Below are positions 15,685 through 24,989 of a DNA stretch of 64,000 bases, in pieces. Numbering within the stretch: the stretch's first letter is position 1; each line of letters starts with the position of its first letter. Below the pieces are notes generated by a model. That model had not been told where the DNA came from, ran no database searches, and saw only the letters and a list, made by a program, of their open reading frames with translations. The stretch is from JALHVH01 sp963773685 (lineage in GTDB: Bacteria; Acidobacteriota; Aminicenantia; Aminicenantales; Saccharicenantaceae), in contig CAVZBY010000011.1 of assembly GCA_963773685.1 (NCBI GenBank), positions 930,001 through 994,000 on the forward strand. Direction: 5' to 3'. The translations under genes and the position numbers were made by a program.

Positions 15685-17222
15685 CGGCCCGCTTCCTCCA
15701 GATACCGTTCCCAGACGTCGTTCCTGACGAAGAGGGACAGGAGGACCCCGGGGCGGAGGCCGTAATACTCCGAGTGGTACCGGCTCCCGAGGATCCCGCC
15801 GACCCTTTCCGCCTGGTCCGCCGAGGCTACCACGACGGGGGCGTCGCCGACATCGCCGGCCGAGTCCGCGTCCGGCCAGTAACCCACGTTCGTGTAAGCC
15901 CGGAAGGACCACGGCATCGGCCACGTTTCATAGGGCCCGGCGACGACCTTGATGAGCATCCTCCGTCCTTCCGGACGGGACGCGGCGAGGGCCTCGACGC
16001 GCCGGACGAGCTTGAGAAAGTCCGTGCCCGTTTGGGCGTAGACATAGGGATTGCGCGGGTCCGCGTAGAGAACGAAGTTCGCCAGGCGGCATTGGACCCA
16101 GAGATGGAAGACGCCGGCGGCGAGCAGGACGGCGACGGCGACACGAGCGCCCCTCCTCGGGAACGCCTCGAGAAGGAACGCCGCGCCGTACCCGGCCAGG
16201 AGGATGACCCCTATGAAGAACGGGAGGGCGTTCCAGGGTGTCTTGTACGGTACAAGCGAATAGACCGCAACGGATACGGCCGTATAGATGAAGACGATCC
16301 TCGCCGGCGAGCGGTCCGGCCCCGCGCCCTTTCTCTTCCGGAAAGCCGCGAAGCCCCCGACCGCCGCCAGGATCAGGAGGAAGGCCTCGCTCCACACGGG
16401 GGCCGAGGCCCCGGACCTCGAGAACGTCAAGAGCTCGAGATAATATGAAGGGGGCTGGGCATGCCACCCGGCTTCCGCGCCGCGCGCGAGATAGGTCCGG
16501 AAGGAGCTGACGGAATCCCACAGGCCCCCGGGATTCTTTAGGAACGAGGTGAAGAGGAGGCCGGCCGTCACGAAGCCCACCGCCAGGCCGAGCAGGCCGT
16601 GCCAGGCCCGAGGCCGGGGCGTCCCCGTTTCCCAGGAGCGGGAGGCGACGAGGAAGGCCGCCGCCATGGCCGCGAATGCGATGATCGAAGTCTCTTTCGT
16701 GGCGTACATCATCCCGGCGCAGAAGCCGGCGGCCGCCGCCCACGCGGCCGAAGGTTTGCGGGAATAGCGCCAAAGAGACGCCAGAAGCCCGACGATGAAG
16801 AATACGAGGATCGTCTCCTGGATGTAGAACCGGGAATAATAGACCATGAGGGGCGAGAGCGCCGCGAACAGGCCCGCGAAGAGCACGGCCCCGGATCCAA
16901 GGCCATCGCGAAGGAGGAGGAACAAGAGGAGGGCCCCGACCCCGAAGAGCGCGGGAACGAGGCGCAGAAGGGACTCATCGAGCGAGGCGGTCAGGCGGCG
17001 CCCCGCGGCCCGGGCGACCGGGAGCGTCAGGTAGTACAGGCTGGGACCGTGATGGTCGGCCCTGTCGTAGCGGTACTCGCCCGTTTCAAGGAGCGCGCCG
17101 AACTTCAGGGCCTGGTTGGCCTCGTCGTGGTGCATGGGCCGGAGGCCGAGCTCCCGCGTCCGGAGGAGGAACGCCCCCGCCAGCACGAGGAGGAAGACAC
17201 CGCCCCAGGCAGCTTTATTCAT
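15681..17222 (-). CDS. TIGR03663/Agl23-like GT-C membrane glycosyltransferase
   Basis: A 513-residue polytopic membrane protein of ~11-12 helices with the GT-C signature near the N-terminus: 'LRTRELGLRPMHHDEANQAL', where the Asp/Glu after MHHDE is the catalytic-loop site of ArnT/PMT-fold enzymes. 'MMYATKETSIIAFAA' and 'VPYKTPWNALPFFIG' are further family hallmarks. Such enzymes transfer a sugar from a polyprenyl-phosphate carrier on the outer face of the inner membrane. It overlaps its neighbours by 4 nt on both sides, so it is translationally coupled to the discoidin-like protein before it and to the polyprenyl-P-sugar synthase-like GT2 after it. Confidence 0.8.
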   Translation of the reverse strand: MNKAAWGGVFLLVLAGAFLLRTRELGLRPMHHDEANQALKFGALLETGEYRYDRADHHGPSLYYLTLPVARAAGRRLTASLDESLLRLVPALFGVGALLLFLLLRDGLGSGAVLFAGLFAALSPLMVYYSRFYIQETILVFFIVGLLASLWRYSRKPSAAWAAAAGFCAGMMYATKETSIIAFAAMAAAFLVASRSWETGTPRPRAWHGLLGLAVGFVTAGLLFTSFLKNPGGLWDSVSSFRTYLARGAEAGWHAQPPSYYLELLTFSRSGASAPVWSEAFLLILAAVGGFAAFRKRKGAGPDRSPARIVFIYTAVSVAVYSLVPYKTPWNALPFFIGVILLAGYGAAFLLEAFPRRGARVAVAVLLAAGVFHLWVQCRLANFVLYADPRNPYVYAQTGTDFLKLVRRVEALAASRPEGRRMLIKVVAGPYETWPMPWSFRAYTNVGYWPDADSAGDVGDAPVVVASADQAERVGGILGSRYHSEYYGLRPGVLLSLFVRNDVWERYLEEAGR

Positions 17223-17902
17223 TTACCGGGGATGCCGTAGATCTCCACCTCGACGTAATGGTTCATGTCGTTCGACGTATTCCCTCTGCTGAAGAGCCGG
17301 ACATAACGCCCCTTCGTTCCCTTGGCGTCGATGAGCCGGCCTTCGTTGGTCTCGATGTACTCCTTGTCCTTCCCGATCCCGAGCCCCGACGAGTTGTCAT
17401 GGTCGTTGTTGAAGAGGGTCGTGACGCCCGTCACGAAATCCTTGTCGTCGGAAACCTGGACGACGACGTCGCGGTAGACCCGGGCCTGGCTGTGATAATG
17501 CCAGACGAGGATGGCCGAAAGGGCGGCGGATTCCTTGAGGTCGATTCGGACCCACTGCTTCCCCGGGCCGAACTCGACGAAATAGCCGTCCTCTCCGGAT
17601 TTTTCCCCGTCCGTGACGAACCCGACCTCGCCGATGACCGGGGCCATATCGCTTGCCGCGACCGGCTTCCCGGCCGAAAGGAGCTTCGTCCCGGCGGGGA
17701 CGAAGAACGGGGCGCGGGGCTTGCCCGTCACGGCCTCGAGGTTCGCGGTGCGGATGTTCCTCGGCGTCCCGATGAACATGGGCTTCGGGAGCTTGAGCTT
17801 CAATTCGACCTTGGACGGGTCCTGGGTCTGGGCCGCGGACACAGGGGCCATCGCCAGGACGGCCGCGGCGGCCGCCAGGGAAACGAGGATCTTTCTTATC
17901 AT
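17219..17902 (-). CDS. Secreted discoidin-like (F5/8 type C) carbohydrate-binding protein
   Basis: A 227-residue exported protein. A signal peptide ends after 'APVSAAQ'. The mature part has a galactose-binding-like sandwich: 'PVIGEVGFVTDGEKSGEDGY', 'KQWVRIDLKESAALSAILVW', 'YRDVVVQVSDDKDF', 'GTKGRYVRLFSRG' and 'NHYVEVEIYGI', the pattern of F5/8 type C modules (strand, ligand loop, 'RYVRL', final 'EVEIYG'). AAGGAG lies 6 nt before the ATG. It follows apbE by 22 nt and overlaps the GT-C gene. A role in binding a glycan or cell-surface partner is likely; nothing catalytic is visible. Confidence 0.72.
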   Translation of the reverse strand: MIRKILVSLAAAAAVLAMAPVSAAQTQDPSKVELKLKLPKPMFIGTPRNIRTANLEAVTGKPRAPFFVPAGTKLLSAGKPVAASDMAPVIGEVGFVTDGEKSGEDGYFVEFGPGKQWVRIDLKESAALSAILVWHYHSQARVYRDVVVQVSDDKDFVTGVTTLFNNDHDNSSGLGIGKDKEYIETNEGRLIDAKGTKGRYVRLFSRGNTSNDMNHYVEVEIYGIPGK

Positions 17903-17924
17903 GGAGGACTCCTTGTTCCTTATT

Positions 17925-18822
17925 CTATTCCGATCCCGCGGCGGCGTCCGGATTGAACACCCGGCAGTCGCCGTAATCGCGGACGACCAGGGCCCATACC
18001 TCCCCGTGGCGGCGGCAGTACGCTTCGACCTCGCCCGTGGTCATGACCATGAAGGCGGTCGAAAGGGCATCGGACATGGAGGCCGAAGGGTGGGAGGCCC
18101 AGGCCGCCAGGTGCCCGGCAGCCGGAAGCCCGGTCCTCGGGTCGAGGATGTGCGTCCCCTTGACCTCGGTCCCGGACCCGCTGAGGGCCCGGCTTCGGAG
18201 CCGGAGGGCCGACGGGGCTTCCGCGCAGGGCCATCCCCCTCCGACGCCGACCGGCCAGCCCTTCCCGCCCCCGCCGGGGGCGTCGCCCAGCGCGACCGCC
18301 GTGCTCGTCCCGCCGTGGATGAGCGCGTCCTCGACGCTCCAGTCGGCCAGGACCTCGACGGCTCTATCGAGGGCGTAGCCCTTGCCGATGCCCCCCAGGT
18401 CCAGATCGAGCGGCGCGGGCCGTCCCCCCTCGGGAGTTGCGCGCCGGACCTCGAACCCGACCTCTGTCCGGGCAAGCTCGAACGGAGCCGTCCCGGCCCC
18501 GCCTCCGTATTTTATCAGAGCCCTGACGTTGATATCAAAGGCGCCCGCCGAATCCCGCCCGACCTCCCCGGCCAGGGTCAGACACTCATATGTCTCGATC
18601 CCGACCGCCAGGAACTCCCCCGGCTCGAGGCGGTTGAGCCGGGCAACCTCGCTCGTCGCGTCGAACCGGTTGAAAAGCCTTTCGATGCGCCCGATCTCGG
18701 CAAAAGCGGCCCGAGCGGCCTGGCCGGCGTAGTCCGATTCGCCTCCGTTGACGAACGACCTCGAAGAAGGTCGCCATGGCGTGGTGGGTGAAGCGATGCG
18801 CGACAGGCGCGTTCGCGGGCAT
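17925..18822 (-). CDS. apbE: FAD:protein FMN transferase ApbE (one frame shift near the N-terminus)
   Basis: After removal of one extra base near 18753-18756 this reads as a 298-residue ApbE, the usual length. Frame A gives 'HRFTHHAMATFFEVV'. The remaining ~275 residues are in the next frame, with the family's 'GGIGKGYALDRAVEVL', 'IHGGTSTAVALGDAP', 'HILDPRTGLPAAG' and 'SMSDALSTAFMVM'. ApbE attaches FMN covalently to Thr or Ser of FMN-binding domains in exported or membrane redox proteins. No FMN_bind target domain is visible in the window. The start ATG shares one base with the stop of the upstream b-type-like gene (TGATG), so it belongs to the cytochrome operon. Annotators that ignore the frame shift will miss this gene. 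Confidence 0.82.
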
Positions 18823-19503
18823 CAGCCCCTCCGCGGAAAGATGTCGAGGTCGAAGAAGACGATCGCCGCGAGGAGCGCGGTCAGCGCGGCATACCTGTGG
18901 GTTTCGAGGAGGGGGAGCTGGGCCCCGAAATGGAGGATCGGGAGCATCGAGAGCAGGGCCGTGACGACAAGGACGAACCCGGCGGCCGTCAGGATCCAGA
19001 ACAAGCCGGCTACGAGATATCGGCGGGGGACGCGTTTCAGGACCGGGCAGGAGACGCAGATGTCGTCTGCCGGAGGTTCGGCATCCGGCTTGTAGGCCCC
19101 CGCCCTCAGCAGGAGCACGGCCGCGAGGCTGACCGCGAAGAGCCCCCCGGCCATCACGTGAAGAGAGCAGGGGTATCCCGAACATTCCCCTCGGAATGAA
19201 GACCGCAAAGAAGATGCCGGTGGCGGCGCAAAAACCGAAGCTCGCCGCGAAGGCGATAAAAATCCATTGTCTCCAGCCGGGGTAGCGAGGGACGACCCAG
19301 GCTTTGTACAGGGCCAGGGCTTTGGCCGGAGTCGCATGTTCGAAAAGGGCCCGAACGCCGTCGCCGAGCCAGCCCGAATACTCCCGAAGAAGGGAATGAA
19401 GTTCGCGGGAGGGCGGAGGAACCGCGCCGGCCCGGAAGCGGAGGAATGTGCGTCCGAGGACGACCCCCAACAGGGACAGGATGGTGACGGCGATGAACAG
19501 CAC
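18822..19503 (-). CDS. Four-helix membrane protein, possible b-type cytochrome partner (one frame shift)
   Basis: The GTG at 19503 follows the cytochrome c stop by 4 nt, with GAGGAG upstream. Reading frame 1 covers the first ~113 residues (TM1, a long loop, then TM2 'WIFIAFAASFGFCAATG'). One extra base near 19165-19172 moves the rest into another frame: 'LHVMAGGLFAVSLAAVLLL' (TM3), 'ICVSCPVLKRVPRRYLVAGL' (TM4), 'ILHFGAQLPLLETHRYAALT' (TM5). Histidines in or next to helices (LHVM, LHF, THRY) could bind haem as in cytochrome b561-like proteins. The loop Cys pair (CVSC) is notable. Its position between a multiheme cytochrome c and apbE supports a redox role, but I cannot name a family with certainty. 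Confidence 0.6.
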
Positions 19504-19507
19504 GGGC

Positions 19508-21812
19508 TCAGCTCCTCTTCCCAACGAGCCCCGAGATCCGGCCGAGCCAGAGCAGTATCGCCAGGAAAAGCAGGGACCCGACGACGGCGGCCGCGCCGAT
19601 GAGCACTCCCTTGAACAGCGGCCGGACGGCGAAGGAGAGGCCGAAGAGGAAGTGATAGGGCCTTCCCAGCCCCATGAACGAGGCCTTCGATCGGAGATCG
19701 ACCCGGGATGTCCTGAGCGGACCGTAACCCTTGACCTTGCCGAAGAAGAGGTCCGAACCGGCGCTATGGCAATCCCCACAGCCATTGACGCCGAGGGACA
19801 TCCGGGCCGGCCTGACCTCATGGGCCAGGGGCCAGGTCACCGGATCGGCGGCCTTGTCCTTTCGGACTTCGAGCCGGCCCTTCCCGTCCGCCAGGAACAA
19901 GCGGCCGCCCGATACGTAACCATGGTCCCTGCCCATCCTCGCCAGGACCAGGGCCACTTGTTCTTCGGTCAGTGTCTGGTCCGTCCCCGTGAGGGCCGAG
20001 ACGGCTCTCCGGGCGAAGTCGGCGACCAAGGGGAGCGGTTTCCCGTCCACGATCCAAACGAGGCCGGACGCAGCCGAAGGCTCCGGAGCCTCCTGCTTTT
20101 CGAGAAAACCGTCCCTGATGACATAAAGGGCCTTCTTGACCGCGAACGCGGGCTTCCCCGGAGCTCCGGGAACGGATCCCAGGGCAATGAGGATCTGCTG
20201 GACGCGAGCCTCGGCGTCCGTATCGGGTTCGGGGGCGTCGGGGTCCAAAACGGGAACGAGAGGAAGGATAGCGCCCTCCTTCCGGACGGCCCAGAAGAGG
20301 CGCGTCGCCGGAGAGATCGCCGGAATAGGGCGAGGCGTCCAGGCCGGCATCGGCATTCAGTTCATAAGCTCTCCCGGACATGATAAGCAGGGGCGCGCCG
20401 GCCAGGTCCGGGACGTCATACATCGCCGCGAGAATACGGCCGATGCTTCCCGCGGCATCCAGGATATCGCCCGCGGCAGCGCGGACCGCTTCCGGCTTCA
20501 TGGGAACGACCTTCCCGTCCTTCATGTCGGCCCAGAAAGCCGGCCACGTCATCCTGTGGGGGGCGAGCTTGCCGTTCGCGCCCCGGACAAGAACGGGCTC
20601 GAAGACCGCAGGCAGGTCGGTCGCCCAACGGGCGATGCCGAAAATGCCCAGCCGGTTCGCCCGGGCCGTGCGCACCCTCGCCGGCTCCGACGCGGGCAGG
20701 GGGCCGGAATGGCAGACCGTGCAGCTCAAGCGCTCGAAATGGACCTTGGGAAAGCCGTTATGCCTCGGGAACGGAGCGCCGAGCCTGCCGGCGAACCCCT
20801 CCCCTCCCTTCCCGGCGTTCTTTCCGAGATGACAGCCGGCGCAGGTCAGGTCCTGTCCGGCCGGCGCGGCACCCTCCTTGCCCTCCCCTTCGAAGCCGCG
20901 GACCATATCGTGCCCGATCCCGTTCCGGTGACAGCTCACGCACTTGAGCCCGGAGGCGGAGTGGACGTCCTCGTCGAACTCGTGCTTCGCGGCCCCGGCC
21001 GGGGCCGTGCCGTGACACGCCAGGCATCGGCCGTCGTCCGGTTTGTACGAGATGTCGAGGAAAGCCCTGTGTTTGGCGTCGAAAAGGGCCGGGTCATAGC
21101 GGACGGAAGGGACGACGGCCCATTCCCTGTCGTCCGGATCCGGGCCGTCGAAGAGGTCCCATGTCGCGGCAAGCCTCGAGGCCATGCCGCCGACCTCGCC
21201 GAGGCCCGCGGCGGCCGTCGCGGCCCAGCGGAAGTTCTCCCTCATGACCTGCCGGGCCCATTCGCTGGGATCCTGACGGGGAGACGCGTTGTGGCAGCCC
21301 ATGCAGTTGATCTCGAGCCGGCCGGAAACGTCCCATCGCGAATCGGGAGAGGCGGCCTCGGCCGGGGGCTCGGAGATCCCGCCGCCCGCGAGGTGACGGG
21401 CGAAGAGACGCGTGAATTCCCAGTCGGTCAGGCCGATCGCTCCGGGCGCCCACGCGCCGGGCCACTTCCGGTAGGAGAGCGGGATCATCGTCCCGGTCCC
21501 CTCGTCGGCCCAGATCCAGGGTTCGCCCGGCGGTCCGGCGGGCACATCCTTCCCGCCCGCATTGAAGTGGAGCCCTTTCCGGATGATGTCGTAGTCGTGG
21601 CAGGGCGCGCAGGTGAACCGGGCCGAGAACGGAAGGGGATAGGATTCGGACGGGACGATCTCCTGGTCGAGCTCGTCCTTGAGCGGGATCCTGTGGACGG
21701 GGCTGACGCGGCTTCCGTCCCACGCGGGGATCTTATCGTCGGCGGCGGCCGAGGCGACGCACGCCAGCACGACGGAGAGGACGACGGACAGGGCGGCGCG
21801 CTCGGGCCTCAT
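19508..21812 (-). CDS. Membrane-anchored heptaheme c-type cytochrome (one frame shift)
   Basis: Joined across one extra base near 20300, this is a ~767-residue exported protein with seven CXXCH haem sites: CAPCH, CMGCH, CLACH, CVSCH, CAGCH and CTVCH in the first frame, and CGDCH in the last ~120 residues of the second. A signal peptide precedes them, and a single C-terminal helix (GVLIGAAAVVGSLLFLAILL) anchors it in the inner membrane with the haems in the periplasm. The first frame runs to 'NADAGLDASPYSG...SGDA' and the second continues 'LFWAVRKEGAILPLVPVLD'. It overlaps the oxidoreductase gene upstream by 4 nt and is 4 nt from the b-type-like gene. Together these look like an electron-transfer complex receiving electrons in the periplasm. 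Confidence 0.82.
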
Positions 21813-23193
21813 GCCTTGAAATGCTCCGGACGGAATCGGATCATGGACCGGGACCTGACGGCGTCGTTGACCTTGAGGACCGCCACGGCGCTCTCATAGG
21901 CGAGGTCGGCCGGGCACGAGAGCGGCGTGCCGTTCCTGACGGCGCCGAAGAAGTTCTCGAGGTGGGGCTGGTGGGCGGGTTTCGCCAGGTCCACAGGGAG
22001 CGGCCAGCGGCCGGTCTCGGCCGTGACCCGGACATCGAGGAAGACGTTGCGGCTCTCGACCTTCCGGATGGGCGCGGCCTCGCTGAGGAGGAAGCCGTCC
22101 TTGACCAGGGAATCCCACTCGGGCGCGTGCGCCTCGCGCAGGGCCCAGTTGCCGCGCTGGGGGACCTCGGAGATGACGAGAGAGCCGTCGTCCCCCATGA
22201 AGGTCTCGTAGAAACCGCCGTGGGCCGTCGTGGTCTGTACCTGATAGAAGGCCCGGGCCCGGCCCTCCGGGGTCTCGAACTCATAGACGGCCATGACATT
22301 GTCGTACCATTCGCGGTTCTTGTAGTGATCGGCGCCGCCGCTGGCGACGACGGTCGAAGGGTTCACGCCGAAGGCCCAGGAGAAGAGGTCGATCTGATGG
22401 GAGCCCAGATCGACGATGGGGCCGCCGCCGTACTTCCGGTACCACCGCCAGTTGCGGAACTCGACCATCGAGTCATATCCGTATCTCTGGAGCACGGCCT
22501 GGTCGATGGCGTACTTCTTGGGCCAGCCGAGCATGTCGGCCTTGGACCGGTTCCACTGGGCATAAGCGAGACCGAGCCGGCCGAGGAGACGCTTGTCCCG
22601 CATCAGCCGGTCGATGGCGTGGATATAGCGGGGATTCGAGCGGCGCTGGTGGCCGATCTGGAGGAGCTTCCCCGTGCGCCGGGCCGCGGCGACCATGGTC
22701 CGCGCCATTTCGAGCGAGTTGGACATCTCCTTCTCGCAATAGACGTGGAGGCCGGCCTCCATGCAGGCGTTGGCATGCTCGGCATGGACCCAGTCGGGCG
22801 AAGCGACGATCGCGGCTTGAAGGCTCCGCTCCTTCGCCAGCATTTCGCGGTAATCCTCGTAAACGACCGGCTTCTGGCCGTATTTCCCGAGGTAGCCCGA
22901 AGCGTATTGACGGCTGTATCCCCAGATATCGCTGAGGGCGGCGATCCGGATGCCGGGGATCCTGAGGCAGGATTCGAGGAGCACCCGGCCCTGTTCGCCC
23001 GCTCCGATGAGGCCGACCCGGATCTCATCGGCCGCCTTGAGCTGTGGTGACGGGGAGCGACATCATCTCGTTTCGTCTCCTGGGCCAGCGCCCCGCCCCC
23101 CAGGGCCGCGCCCAGCCCGGCGCCCGCCGAAGCCCTGAGGAATTCTCTGCGGGAAAGGGCCCTCGGGTCCCCGTCGCGTCCGGTATCCGTCAT
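21809..23193 (-). CDS. Gfo/Idh/MocA family oxidoreductase, Tat-exported (one frame shift after the signal)
   Basis: The ATG at 23193 has AAGGAG 8 nt upstream and starts a Tat signal (ALSRREFLRASAGAGLGAAL). After 'DDVAPRHH' a single missing base near 23042-23049 breaks the frame. The rest continues 'QLKAADEIRVGLIGAGEQGR' (Rossmann GxGxxG), 'YCEKEMSNSLEMARTMV' (the EKP-like site as EKE), 'RSNPRYIHAIDRLM' and 'GPIVDLGSHQIDLFSWAFG'. Without the repair a caller would start at a GTG inside the cofactor-binding fold. The gene overlaps the heptaheme cytochrome in ATGA and heads the whole minus-strand run, so its electrons may feed the cytochromes. A TATGAT box lies at 23223-23228. Confidence 0.82.
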
Positions 23194-23355
23194 GGCGCCG
23201 CTCCTTCGTCGTTCGATGACAAATCATACACTAAAAGCGCGGCGGAGAAAAAGACCCCGGGGCGGTCCGTACCGCGACGAAACGGGCCGGGCCTGAAGGG
23301 GCCCGGCTGAGCGTCCTCTTGGTGACGAAGCCCGCGGCCGCAAGACGCCATCATG

Positions 23356-23402
23356 CGACGAGCCTCTTGTCTCGCCTGTCTCGCTTGTCTCGCGAGTCTC
23401 GC
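23356..23402. repeat. Dispersed 'cTTGTCTCGCCTGTCTCGC' repeat
   Basis: A run of short near-repeats of TTGTCTCGC and CTGTCTCGC downstream of the symporter. Very similar sequence, preceded by the same GAGCCTCTTGT, recurs near 54757-55000. The rest of the gap between 23194 and 23422 holds no gene. Confidence 0.7.
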
Positions 23403-23403
23403 C

Positions 23404-23429
23404 CCCATAAACCGTGCACGGTTTATGGG
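23404..23429. repeat. Perfect 26-bp palindrome overlapping the symporter stop codon
   Basis: CCCATAAACCGTG is followed directly by its exact reverse complement. The symporter's TAA (23423-23425) lies inside the right arm. There is no T-run on either side, so it is not a standard intrinsic terminator. It may be a bidirectional stop, an mRNA-end hairpin or a protein-binding site. Confidence 0.75.
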
Positions 23430-24871
23430 ACGGGGCAGGCCGGAGGGGCGGCCGGCTCGTCCCTTTTGGTCAGGAGCGTGACGAGCACGGCTAAGCCCAT
23501 GGCCACGAAGAAGGTCACGGCCCGCGCCGTGATGGTCTTCTCCAGTCCCGCCATCATCCAGGCGATGGTCGTGACGAGTCCGGCGAGCAGGGCCGTCACG
23601 ATGCCCTTCGAGCTGAAGCGGTCCCAGTAGAACGAAAGCAGGACGGCCGGCGCGAACGAACAGCCGATGCCGGCCCAGGCGTAGCTCACGATGTGGTAGA
23701 TCAGGTTCTTCGTCGTCAGGGCCATGACCAGCCCCAGGATGCCGATGACGATCGTCGCGACGCGCGAAATGCGGAGGAGCGTCCGGTCGTTGGCGCACCC
23801 CTTCTTGATGATGCCCTTGTAGACGTCCTCGCTGATGGACGAGGCCGCGATGAGCAACATGCTGTCGGCCGTCGAGATCATGGCCGCCACGGCCCCGGCC
23901 AGGAGCAGGGCTGCCAGCCAGCCCGGGAACAGCTTGCCCAGGATGAATGGCAGGATCATTTCGGAGTCGGCGACGGCCGCAGGGCCAAACAGGACTTGGG
24001 CGCCGAGCCCGATGACGACGACCCCTCCATAGGCGATCACGGTCCAGACGATCGCGATGTTGCGGCCGGAGCGGACATTCCGCTCGTCCCTCATCCCCAT
24101 GAACCGTGAATTGATCTGGGGCTGTCCGCCCAGGTAACCGAAGAACCAGGCCAGGTTGTTGAAGATCATCAGGCCGGCCCCGAATCCGGCCATCCCCCCG
24201 GTAAGCGATCCATACCCCGGTCCCGCGGCGGCAAAAACCTGGCTCAGGCTGACGGGCGAGGCCAGCACTTTGATCACGATCAGGACCGGCGCGACGATGA
24301 GGGTCGTGAGCATCAGGATGGACTGGAACGTGTCGGTCGCAACGATGCTGACGAAGCCGCCGAACGTCGCATAGGTGAGAATGATCGCGGCCGAAAGGAC
24401 CATTCCCCAAAGAGGATCGAGGCCGAAGATCTGGAGGACCGTCTTCCCGGCCCCCGCGAACTGGGCGCCGACGTAGAAGACGAAGAAGAAGACGATGATG
24501 GCCGTCGAGAGAACGCGGACCGTCGTGGCCTTGGCGGGGAACTTGGCCGCAAAATATTCGGGCATGGTCATGGCGTTGTAGCGTTCGGCCTCGCGCCGGA
24601 ACTTCTTGGCCAGGACGATCCAGGCCGTCATGATGCCCAGGAGACAGCCGACGCCCGTCCAGATCCCGGACAATCCCGTGGCATAGATGAAGCCCGTCAG
24701 ACCAAGGAGCAGCCAGGCGGATTCCCCCGTGGCCCGCTCCGATAGAGCCAGCATCCAGCCGGGAAGCTTCTTCCCGCCGAGGACGAAATCCGACTGGGAC
24801 TTGGTCCGCCGGGCCTGCCAGAGGCCGAGGAGCACGAGCACGACGAAATAGGCGACGAATACCGGGATCAT
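23423..24871 (-). CDS. Sodium:solute symporter (SSS/PutP-like)
   Basis: A 482-residue membrane protein with ~13 helices and the sodium:solute symporter fold. Recognisable blocks: 'SDFVLGGKKLPGWMLALSER' and 'GESAWLLLGLTGFIYATGLS' (first helices, sodium and substrate site), 'GGFVSIVATDTFQSILM', 'FGYLGGQPQINSRFMGMRDE' and 'GAVAAMISTADSMLLIAASS', where the Ser/Thr pair is the usual second sodium site. The GGQPQI/RFM pattern is like proline permease PutP. GGAGG lies 9 nt before the ATG. The divergent gene is a sensor kinase; a regulatory link is possible. The substrate cannot be read with certainty. Confidence 0.9.
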   Translation of the reverse strand: MIPVFVAYFVVLVLLGLWQARRTKSQSDFVLGGKKLPGWMLALSERATGESAWLLLGLTGFIYATGLSGIWTGVGCLLGIMTAWIVLAKKFRREAERYNAMTMPEYFAAKFPAKATTVRVLSTAIIVFFFVFYVGAQFAGAGKTVLQIFGLDPLWGMVLSAAIILTYATFGGFVSIVATDTFQSILMLTTLIVAPVLIVIKVLASPVSLSQVFAAAGPGYGSLTGGMAGFGAGLMIFNNLAWFFGYLGGQPQINSRFMGMRDERNVRSGRNIAIVWTVIAYGGVVVIGLGAQVLFGPAAVADSEMILPFILGKLFPGWLAALLLAGAVAAMISTADSMLLIAASSISEDVYKGIIKKGCANDRTLLRISRVATIVIGILGLVMALTTKNLIYHIVSYAWAGIGCSFAPAVLLSFYWDRFSSKGIVTALLAGLVTTIAWMMAGLEKTITARAVTFFVAMGLAVLVTLLTKRDEPAAPPACPVP

Positions 24872-24954
24872 AAGCGTTTCCTCCGTGCGGGCGGATTCTT
24901 GGACATAGGGCCCCCATTACATAATATAAGGCGCGCCGGGATTCAAGGGGTTGA

Positions 24955-24983
24955 TTGCGATATTGCCCGTCAACAATTATAAT
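24955..24983 (+). promoter_or_regulatory. Promoter giving a leaderless mRNA for the sensor kinase
   Basis: TTGCGA at 24955-24960, a 17-nt spacer and a perfect TATAAT at 24978-24983. The GTG start codon at 24990 is 6 nt further on, where transcription would be expected to begin. The A/T-rich stretch at 24915-24930 probably holds the opposite-facing symporter promoter. Confidence 0.6.
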
Positions 24984-24989
24984 GAGGGC

